Source: Stutzerimonas nitrititolerans (lineage in GTDB: Bacteria; Pseudomonadota; Gammaproteobacteria; Pseudomonadales; Pseudomonadaceae). From it: 64,000 bases of DNA. A program made the position numbers and the translations under genes. The stretch is from positions 1 through 64,000 of the forward strand of contig NZ_RFFL01000015.1 of NCBI RefSeq assembly GCF_003696285.1, read 5' to 3'. The notes beneath the pieces are model-generated. The model had not been told where the DNA came from, did no database searches, and was given only the letters and a program-made list of their open reading frames with translations. Positions 57,670 through 64,000 of this stretch are shown in pieces (the first letter of the stretch is position 1; every line of letters starts with the position of its first letter).

Positions 57670-58626
57670 TCAGTGATGGCGGCGCAGGGTGTCCGATGGC
57701 AGCTCGCCGAAGGTGCTCTTGTAGCTTTCCGAAAAGCGGCCGAGGTGCATGAAGCCATAATCCATGGCGATCTCGGTGATGTTGCGGACCTTGGCGGAAG
57801 GGTCGCTCAGGCGGCCATGGATCTGCTCGAGTTTCCTCTGGCGGATGTAGGACTTCGGCGTGGTACCGACCTTGCGCTCGAACAGCACGTACAGCGAACG
57901 CGGGCTCATGTGCGCCAACTCGGCCAGTTGCTCGACGGAGATGTCCTTCTTCAGGTGCTCGTCGATGTAGTCGGTGATGCGCCCAAACGAAGGGCAACTC
58001 TCGCTCAGCGTTTCGCGGCGGATGTTGTTGGCCAGGGTGCACAGCAGCTTGCTGGCGATGATGCGGCTGTACTGGTCCTGCAACTGGGGAATGCAGTGCT
58101 CGGCCTGCGCTTCCTGGCAGATCAGCCCGAGCAGGCTGTCGATGCCATCGAGTTGCGTCAGCTCGTAACGATGGTCGAAGAAGCGGATGCCCTCCTTCGG
58201 CGCCGACCACTGGTTGTCGACGCAGGCCTGTTCGAGGAAGGAGGCCGGCAGCTTGATGATCAGCTTCTCGCAATCATCCGAATAGGTCAGGTCCACCGGA
58301 TCGTCCGGGTTGATCAGCAACAGCTCACCCGGCACGAAATAATGCTCTTCGCCGCGCCCACGCCACAGGCAATGGCCGCGCTGCAACAGTTGCAGGTGGT
58401 AGATGGTTTCCAGCGCAGGCGAGGTGACATGCACGCTGCCGCCATAACTGAGCCGGCAGAGGTCGAGCTTGCCGAACTTGCGGTGGCTGAGGCTGGCCTG
58501 GGGATGGCCAGTGCGTGGCAGCTGGATGCAGTGCGTACCCACGTGCTGATTGACGTACTCCGACACGGCACGGGGGTCGGCACGCTCGAAAATCCTGCTT
58601 CCTGGATTCAGCAGACTATCCATCAC
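57670..58626 (-). CDS. benR: AraC/XylS-family benzoate regulator BenR
   Basis: 318-residue transcription activator. An N-terminal effector-binding cupin-like domain (about 40-200; YHLQLLQRGHCLWRG) and a C-terminal double helix-turn-helix AraC domain (about 210-315). The AraC domain contains DISVEQLAELAHMSPRSLY, FERKVGTTPKSYIRQ and ITEIAMDYGFMHLGRF. It should bind the twin repeats upstream of benA when benzoate is present. It is encoded just upstream of benA on the same strand, with a 237-base gap, so it is not divergent. No separate CatR is present, so BenR may govern the cat genes too, by read-through. Confidence 0.95.
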   Translation of the reverse strand: MMDSLLNPGSRIFERADPRAVSEYVNQHVGTHCIQLPRTGHPQASLSHRKFGKLDLCRLSYGGSVHVTSPALETIYHLQLLQRGHCLWRGRGEEHYFVPGELLLINPDDPVDLTYSDDCEKLIIKLPASFLEQACVDNQWSAPKEGIRFFDHRYELTQLDGIDSLLGLICQEAQAEHCIPQLQDQYSRIIASKLLCTLANNIRRETLSESCPSFGRITDYIDEHLKKDISVEQLAELAHMSPRSLYVLFERKVGTTPKSYIRQRKLEQIHGRLSDPSAKVRNITEIAMDYGFMHLGRFSESYKSTFGELPSDTLRRHH

Positions 58627-59148
58627 AAGGCACTCTGATAATTGTTATAGAGAGCTGGCGTCATATGCATAACCGACGCCGCTACCTTCGATCGCACAGG
58701 CTATGGCTGCTGCCGAGCATAGGAGATACGGCCAGGTTCCTGAAGCGCTCCGTTCGGTTATCGCACGCTTTCGCCTTTACCAGCTGGTGTCCGGCCTGCG
58801 CCCTCGCCATGGCTCAAGACCTCATCATTCGAAACGCCAGCGGTCCAGCTGGCGGTTATTTCACGGCGCGGCGCCGCACCAGACGGGCGAAACGGCAGCC
58901 ATGAAATCGGATAAGTGGTGTGCCTTTTTCAGGCCCGGCCCCTACCCGAAGTCACAACCCGGCATATGCTTTCGTAGCTGAAACTGTCAAACGAACATTG
59001 TGTCCAAAAGTATCCAACGCCCCCTGTCAGGGGACACGAGCATTCGAAACAAGGATTCATGGAGCCCCCGGCAGCCAGCCAGTCGCCGCGGGAGCCTGGC
59101 GTTCCACCACCGCCACGAAATGGAATGGTGTTACAGGGATAAAGGACG
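58627..59148. other. Intergenic region between benR and the MBOAT operon
   Basis: About 520 bases with no convincing gene; a short frame at 58665-58904 is Arg-rich and lacks a ribosome site. It must hold divergent promoters for benR and the MBOAT operon. A GC-rich hairpin lies at 59021-59033 (CCCC-TGTCA-GGGG), with an overlapping alternative pairing GTGTCC (59000-59005) / GGACAC (59032-59037). It sits 115 bases before the MBOAT start. No operator consensus recognised. Confidence 0.45.
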
Positions 59149-60687
59149 ATGCTTTTCAATTCGTTGGTTTTCATCGCCGGTTTTCTTCCGGTGGTTCTGC
59201 TGGGGTTCATCCTGCTGGCAGGCAATGGCAAGCAACGGATGGCAGCCATCTGGCTGACACTCGCCTCGCTGGTGTTCTACGGCTGGTGGAATCCCGCCTA
59301 CGTGCCGTTGCTGATCGGCAGCATACTGTTCAACTACCTCGTCGGCGGCCAGCTGCTGCGGCGACCATCACGCACCGTGCTGGTGCTGGGCGTGGCGGCG
59401 AACGTCGCGCTGCTGGGCTATTACAAGTACACGGGTTTCCTGTTCGGGACGCTCGACGAACTGTTCACCATGGGCTGGTCGCTGGAGCCGATCATCCTCC
59501 CGCTGGCCATCTCGTTTTTCACTTTTCAGCAGATCGCCTATCTGGTAGATGCCCACGACGGCGAGGTGACCGAGCACGATTTCGTCCACTACTGCCTGTT
59601 CATCAGCTTCTTTCCGCAACTGATTGCCGGGCCCATCACCCATCACGGGGAGATGCTCAGGCAGTTCAGGGACGACGCCACTTTTCGTCCGCGCCTGGAC
59701 AATCTTTCGCTGGGCATCACGGTTTTCCTGCTGGGGCTGTTCAAGAAGGTGATCATCGCCGACCCGCTCGGGGAGAAGGCCTCGCCCATCTTCGCGGTCG
59801 CCGCCGACGGCGCCGTGCCGGCGCTGTACGACGCCTGGACCGGCGCGCTGACCTATACGCTGCAGATCTATTTCGACTTTTCCGGCTACAGCGACATGGC
59901 CATCGGCCTGGCGCTGATGTTCGGCATCCGCCTGCCGGTGAACTTCAATAGTCCGTTCAAGGCGCACAACGTCATCGACTACTGGTCACGCTGGCACATG
60001 ACCCTGACGCGCTTTCTCACTGCCTACATCTACAACCCCATCGTCATGCGCATCACCCGGGCGCGCATGGCCGCCGGCAAACCGTTGCCGCGCCGGGGCA
60101 GGATGAGCCTGGGGACCTTCGTCGTGCTGGTGGCCTACCCGACGGTGTTCACCATGTTCATTTCCGGGGTCTGGCATGGGGCCGGCTGGCAATTCGTGGT
60201 GTTCGGGCTGCTGCATGGCTGCTATCTGGTGGTCGCCCACGGCTTTCGCGCCTGGAAGGCACGCCAGGGCTGGGCGCTCGACAGCACCAACCCCCTTCAT
60301 CATGCCGCCGCCGTGCTGCTGACCTTTCTCTGCGTCGTGGTCGCGATGGTGTTCTTCCGCGCGGCCGATGTATCCGCCGCCATGGCGATGCTGTACGGCA
60401 TGGCCGGCCTGAGCCAGCTGAGCACCGATTTCGACAAGTCGGACTTTCTCACCATCGCCATCCTGCTCGGCTTCGTCTGGAGCATGCCCAACATCCAGCA
60501 ATGGATGGCCCGTTTCCGCACCGCGCTGGACGCGTGCCCACAGGAAGGCTGGCTGCCGCAATGGCTGCCGTTCGCCAGCTGGAGCCCGACACCGGTGATC
60601 GGCCTGGCCATCGGCATGCTCGGTTTCTTCGCACTGGCAGTGGCCTTTTCCGTGGCGCCAACCGAGTTCCTGTACTTCCAGTTCTGA
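59149..60687 (+). CDS. MBOAT O-acyltransferase (AlgI/DltB-like)
   Basis: 512-residue polytopic membrane acyltransferase, first gene of a four-gene unit. AlgI-type landmarks: LFNSLVFIAGFLPVVL at the start, FNYLVGGQLL, FFTFQQIAYLVDAHDGEV, and SFFPQLIAGPITHH. QIYFDFSGYSDMAIGLALMFGIRLP (read as FDFSGYSDMAIGL) and YWSRWHMTL follow. The presumed active His lies in SGVWHGAGWQ (His343) with the partner His356 in GLLHG. Such proteins pass acyl groups across the inner membrane for glycan modification. AAAGGA precedes the ATG. No alginate genes are nearby, and the downstream FkbH and carrier protein genes suggest an unusual acyl donor. Confidence 0.9.
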   Translation: MLFNSLVFIAGFLPVVLLGFILLAGNGKQRMAAIWLTLASLVFYGWWNPAYVPLLIGSILFNYLVGGQLLRRPSRTVLVLGVAANVALLGYYKYTGFLFGTLDELFTMGWSLEPIILPLAISFFTFQQIAYLVDAHDGEVTEHDFVHYCLFISFFPQLIAGPITHHGEMLRQFRDDATFRPRLDNLSLGITVFLLGLFKKVIIADPLGEKASPIFAVAADGAVPALYDAWTGALTYTLQIYFDFSGYSDMAIGLALMFGIRLPVNFNSPFKAHNVIDYWSRWHMTLTRFLTAYIYNPIVMRITRARMAAGKPLPRRGRMSLGTFVVLVAYPTVFTMFISGVWHGAGWQFVVFGLLHGCYLVVAHGFRAWKARQGWALDSTNPLHHAAAVLLTFLCVVVAMVFFRAADVSAAMAMLYGMAGLSQLSTDFDKSDFLTIAILLGFVWSMPNIQQWMARFRTALDACPQEGWLPQWLPFASWSPTPVIGLAIGMLGFFALAVAFSVAPTEFLYFQF

Positions 60688-60708
60688 ACCACAAGGAGTC
60701 AATGGCTA

Positions 60709-62631
60709 ATGGATCAGCTTCCCTGGCTTGCGCAACATCCCGACCTCGGCCGTGCAATCACCGAAGCCAAAGGGGAAATCGACCCCCTTTCCCGCTTGGC
60801 GACCGCGACCAGGCTCGCGGGCTTTCGTCGCGACTTCACCCTGACCAACCGCCTGGACCGCCTGGCGGCGCCAGCGCTGCGCATGGTCCATGACGGCGAC
60901 GCCCCTCAAACCGGTCTGCGACCGCTGCGCATGGCCCTGCTCGCTTCGCATAGTGTCGACCATCTGCTGCCAGCCATTCGCGTCGCGGGCCTGCAGCGAG
61001 GCCTGGCACTGTCGCTGCAGGTCGCGCCCTATGGCCTGTATCGCCAGGCGCTGCTGGGCGATGATCCCGAGCTTAGCGCCTTCGCGCCGCAAATGGTGGT
61101 GCTGGCGCTGGATGCGCATGACGCCCCGCTGCAACTGCCGCTGGAGGCCTCGCAGGAACAGGTCGACGCGGCCGTGGCCGGGCGGGTCGAGGAGCTGCGC
61201 CTGCTCTGGCGACGCGCGCGGCAGCGCTTCGCCGCACAGGTGGTGCAGCAGACGCTGGTGCCGGCCGATCCGCCACTCTTCGGCGCCTTCGAAGCCCTGG
61301 TGCCCGCCGCGCCCCATACGGTCATCGAGCGCCTGAACGCAGCCATTCGCCAGGCGGCGCGCGAAGACGGCGTCCTGCTGCTGGACCTGGCCTGGCAGGC
61401 CGCACAGGGTGGCTATGGCGACGGCCTGGCCGAGCCGGTGCGCTGGCATCAGGCCAAGCAACTGGTCAGCCCCAACCTCGCGCCACTCTACGGCGACCAC
61501 CTGGCGCGTATCGCCGCGGCCAGCGTCGGGCTGTCACGCAAGTGCCTGGTGCTGGATCTGGACAACACGCTCTGGGGCGGCGTGGTCGGTGACGATGGGC
61601 TGGAAGGCATCCAGCTCGGCCAGGGCTCGCCAGGCGGCGAAGCCTTTCTTTCCTTTCAACGCTATGCCGCCCTGATGTCGCGACGCGGCATCATCCTGGC
61701 GGTGTGCAGCAAGAACGATCCAGCCGTTGCCGAGGCTGCATTCGGACACACCGAAATGGCGCTCCAGCGCAGCGATATCGCAGCCTTCGTCGCCAACTGG
61801 GAGGACAAGGCCAGCAACCTTCGGCGCATCGCACAGATGCTCGGCATCGGCCTGGACAGCCTGGTGTTCGTCGACGACAACCCGGCCGAACGCGAGATCA
61901 TCCGCCGCGAACTGCCCGAGGTCGCCGTACCGGAACTGCCCGACGACGTTGCCCACTACCCGGCCCGGCTGGCTGCGGCCGGTTATTTCGAAGCGGTTTC
62001 CTTCACCACGGACGACGCCACGCGGGGGCGCAACTACGCGCTCAACGCCGCACGCGAGCTCGCGCTGAGCCAGGCCACCGACATGGAGGGCTACCTGCGC
62101 AGCCTGACGATGGTGCTGCACGTCATCCCGATCGGCCCGGCCGAACGGGCCCGCTGCACGCAGCTGATCAATAAGACCAACCAGTTCAACCTCACCACCC
62201 GGCGCTACAGCGAAGCGGAGGTTGCGCGAATCGCCGACTCGGCCGGTGCGCTGGCCCTGGCGTTTCGCCTGAGGGACAAGTTCGGCGATAACGGCCTGAT
62301 CAGCGTGGTACTGGCCCGGCCCGATCCGGAACTGAACGATGACGAACTGCTGATCGACAGCTGGTTGATGAGCTGCCGGGTGCTCGGTCGCCAGGTCGAA
62401 TGCGCCGTGCTGGAAGTACTCGGCCGCGCAGCCAGGCAGGCCGGCTATCGCGCACTCGTTGGCCAGTACCGCCGCACCGAACGCAACGCCATGGTCGCCG
62501 AACACTATCCCAACCTGGGTTTCGAGCAGCATCCGCTCGTTCATGACGGCGAGCCGGACGCCAGCTACTGGCGCTACGACCTCGGCAAACCCTTCTCAAC
62601 CCGCCATTTCATCGAGGTGATCCAGCCATGA
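60709..62631 (+). CDS. FkbH-like HAD-family enzyme (HAD-IIIC)
   Basis: 640 residues, with AAGGAG ten bases before the ATG. The N-terminal 270 residues resemble the SGNH-like/accessory region of long FkbH proteins. The HAD domain begins at LVLDLDNTLWGGVVGDDG (Asp283 and Asp285), continues with AVCSKNDP and ends with VFVDDNPAEREII. A C-terminal acyltransferase-like part has INKTNQFNLTTRRY and LRDKFGDNGLISVV, found in full-length FkbH proteins. FkbH enzymes dephosphorylate 1,3-bisphosphoglycerate and load glyceryl onto a carrier protein. Its stop overlaps the carrier gene's ATG, so glyceryl (or a related acid) is the likely group handled. Substrate is inferred. Confidence 0.88.
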   Translation: MDQLPWLAQHPDLGRAITEAKGEIDPLSRLATATRLAGFRRDFTLTNRLDRLAAPALRMVHDGDAPQTGLRPLRMALLASHSVDHLLPAIRVAGLQRGLALSLQVAPYGLYRQALLGDDPELSAFAPQMVVLALDAHDAPLQLPLEASQEQVDAAVAGRVEELRLLWRRARQRFAAQVVQQTLVPADPPLFGAFEALVPAAPHTVIERLNAAIRQAAREDGVLLLDLAWQAAQGGYGDGLAEPVRWHQAKQLVSPNLAPLYGDHLARIAAASVGLSRKCLVLDLDNTLWGGVVGDDGLEGIQLGQGSPGGEAFLSFQRYAALMSRRGIILAVCSKNDPAVAEAAFGHTEMALQRSDIAAFVANWEDKASNLRRIAQMLGIGLDSLVFVDDNPAEREIIRRELPEVAVPELPDDVAHYPARLAAAGYFEAVSFTTDDATRGRNYALNAARELALSQATDMEGYLRSLTMVLHVIPIGPAERARCTQLINKTNQFNLTTRRYSEAEVARIADSAGALALAFRLRDKFGDNGLISVVLARPDPELNDDELLIDSWLMSCRVLGRQVECAVLEVLGRAARQAGYRALVGQYRRTERNAMVAEHYPNLGFEQHPLVHDGEPDASYWRYDLGKPFSTRHFIEVIQP

Positions 62632-62873
62632 CGCCAGCCGATATTCTCGACGCCCTGACCCAGCTCTTCCACGACGTGTTCGACGATGACGGCATCGAGC
62701 TGACGCCGGAAACGACCGCCAACGATATCGACGGCTGGGACAGCCAGGCCCACGTGACGCTCATCGTCGCCGCCGAACAGCGCTTCGGCATCCGCTTCCG
62801 CACCGCGGAGCTGGAATCGCTGCGCAACGTGGGGCACTTCGTTCAGTTGATCGGCGCGAAGCTCGGATCATGA
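62628..62873 (+). CDS. Acyl carrier protein
   Basis: 81-residue carrier protein with the four-helix acidic look of ACPs and the phosphopantetheine attachment Ser39 in the motif GWDSQAHV (normally DSL). Helix II follows with LIVAAEQRFGIRF. It overlaps FkbH by four bases at its start and the next gene by four at its end (ATGA both times), so it is made stoichiometrically with them. It is not the fatty-acid AcpP by sequence or context. It most likely holds the acyl group made by FkbH and presents it to the membrane acyltransferase. Confidence 0.92.
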   Translation: MTPADILDALTQLFHDVFDDDGIELTPETTANDIDGWDSQAHVTLIVAAEQRFGIRFRTAELESLRNVGHFVQLIGAKLGS

Positions 62874-63931
62874 TCGACGCATCGAAACTCGCCGAAGAGG
62901 ACGCCTCGCCCGCGGCATCAGGCGCCACGAGCTCAGCTACCCGCCTGTTCCGTCGATACCTGCTGTCGCTGTCGACGGGCGTGCTCGGGGCGCTGGGACT
63001 GTTCTGGCTGGCGCTGTTCTGGCTCGAAAGAACGGAGAACCTGCCGCCGCCTGCCTTCTCCAACAACCTCTGCGTGGACGAGAAGCTCGATTTCCTGCGC
63101 AGCAACCCCATCGCTTCGCCGAACCTGCTGGTCATCGGCTCGTCCGTGGCCTGGCGACATGTCGACGGCGATGCGCTGGTTCGCGAGATACCTGACGCCA
63201 ATCCGCTTAACGGCGCCTTCTGTGGTCTTTTCGCCAACCAGGCGGTGTATGTCGCCAACTGGCTGCTGGACCGCGAGCCGAGTATCCGCCATGTGGTGAT
63301 GGTCGCTGACCCACAGGACTTCACCGGCTGCTGGCGCGTGCCGGACGCGGTGTTCAGCCGCAGCGACGCGGACGCCTACCTGGCCGAGCAGGCGACGCCC
63401 TGGGGCTATTACATGCGCTACTTCTCACCGCGCTCGCTGGTACGCAACGCCTTGACGATCAAGGATCAACGCGCCGGCCGCAGCGAATGGGACCCGCTGG
63501 TGTTCAATCGCTACGGCGACGGCCCCCTGGTCACCGACGACAGCCGTCCCCTGCTCTACGGCCAACCCGAAGCACTCGACCGGAACTGTTTCAACTCGCT
63601 CGCGACCCTGAGCCAGCGCCTCGAACGGGAAGGACGACGCTTCACCATGGTCGCCACGCCGCTGCATCCGCAGTGGAAGGAGCGATACGATCCGGAGGGC
63701 CGCTTCCTCGCCGACTTCGACGACCGCATCCTCGCCAGCCTGGGCAATGGTGGCGCACACTACTGGAACGCAGATAAGGAATGGCCTGCGCCTCTGGGCG
63801 CCTTCGTCGACGCCGTGCACCTGCGCTGGTCCGCAGCGCAGCAGTTCTCCGACGCCCTGGCGAGTCGGTTGCGCAACCAGATCGACAAGCCGTTGACATC
63901 GGCAGGCACCGAAACCGCGTCCTCCCGATGA
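62870..63931 (+). CDS. Membrane-anchored SGNH-like protein (DltD/AlgJ-like role)
   Basis: 353 residues. One transmembrane segment at about 33-53 anchors a periplasmic domain. A nucleophile-type motif LLVIGSSVAWRH (Ser91 or Ser92) lies at the start of the domain and a DAVHLRW motif (Asp314, His317) at its end; together these form an SGNH/GDSL-like catalytic triad. Between them, no other recognised domain. This layout resembles DltD and the AlgJ/AlgX proteins, which complete transfer of acyl groups to glycans outside the membrane. It is the last gene of the four-gene unit, with ATGA coupling to the ACP gene. Exact family name uncertain. Confidence 0.8.
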   Translation: MIDASKLAEEDASPAASGATSSATRLFRRYLLSLSTGVLGALGLFWLALFWLERTENLPPPAFSNNLCVDEKLDFLRSNPIASPNLLVIGSSVAWRHVDGDALVREIPDANPLNGAFCGLFANQAVYVANWLLDREPSIRHVVMVADPQDFTGCWRVPDAVFSRSDADAYLAEQATPWGYYMRYFSPRSLVRNALTIKDQRAGRSEWDPLVFNRYGDGPLVTDDSRPLLYGQPEALDRNCFNSLATLSQRLEREGRRFTMVATPLHPQWKERYDPEGRFLADFDDRILASLGNGGAHYWNADKEWPAPLGAFVDAVHLRWSAAQQFSDALASRLRNQIDKPLTSAGTETASSR

Positions 63932-64000
63932 TCGACTGCAAAATCAATACAACAAAACGGAAAAGTTCCCGAAAAAGGCAGACCGTTCATCGGATACGAC

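Noticed and set aside
58665..58904. 79-residue frame in the benR-MBOAT gap
   Set aside because: Arg-rich, no ribosome site and no homology pattern.
59149..63931. Alginate O-acetylation operon (algIJF)
   Set aside because: Only the MBOAT matches. FkbH and ACP are not part of alginate acetylation, and no alginate biosynthesis genes are nearby.

Overview
The window is about 62% GC, densely packed, and reads as a pseudomonad chromosome. The best fit is the Pseudomonas stutzeri (Stutzerimonas) group. The grounds are the protein sequences themselves, the nfuA / cti / metH ... cysI / DUF934 backbone order that I recall from Pseudomonas genomes, and a compact benR-benABCD-benK-catBCA-benE-benF cluster like the one I recall from P. 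stutzeri A1501. No rRNA, tRNA, CRISPR array or intact insertion sequence was seen.

Layout. 1-391: start of an orphan elongation factor G gene. 879-5070: a three-gene tripartite efflux operon (MFS pump, HlyD adaptor, outer-membrane lipoprotein). 5098-7635: a large MscS-type channel. 7.9-16.2 kb: an accessory stretch holding a TTG-started small zinc-site protein, a hybrid histidine kinase, a chemoreceptor and a DUF488 protein. It also has two gene remnants fused by a deletion (CBS-domain protein and gluconate permease), a periplasmic asparaginase and a dead phage-type integrase. 16.2-29 kb: ybiT, a cold-shock/DUF1294 fusion, an epoxide-hydrolase-like enzyme, uppP, a Cache chemoreceptor and several small unknown proteins. 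A MITE-like element in this part abuts the start codon of a DUF421 gene. It continues with topoisomerase IB and a response regulator / diguanylate cyclase pair.

29-47 kb is conserved backbone: nfuA, the cis/trans fatty-acid isomerase cti, metH behind a candidate MetR box, and pnuC with a nadR-like kinase. It also carries two transporters, an RlmN-like radical SAM enzyme, a leucine-rich-repeat protein kinase, an O-methyltransferase-like protein, small membrane proteins, and cysI with its DUF934 partner. 46.9-58.6 kb is a complete benzoate-to-muconolactone pathway, all on the minus strand: BenR regulator, BenABC dioxygenase, BenD dehydrogenase, CatA, CatB and CatC, and uptake by BenF, BenK and BenE. 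A textbook pair of XylS/BenR half-sites precedes benA, and no catR is present.

59.1-63.9 kb is the most interesting part. Four tightly coupled genes encode an MBOAT acyltransferase, an FkbH-type HAD enzyme, an acyl carrier protein and a single-span SGNH protein. The set has the same parts list as the Dlt system (MBOAT DltB, carrier DltC, SGNH DltD), with FkbH in place of the DltA ligase. FkbH enzymes load glyceryl from 1,3-bisphosphoglycerate onto carrier proteins. I therefore infer an export-type O-acylation system that may add glyceryl groups to an envelope glycan. This is inference from domain content and synteny, not demonstrated function.
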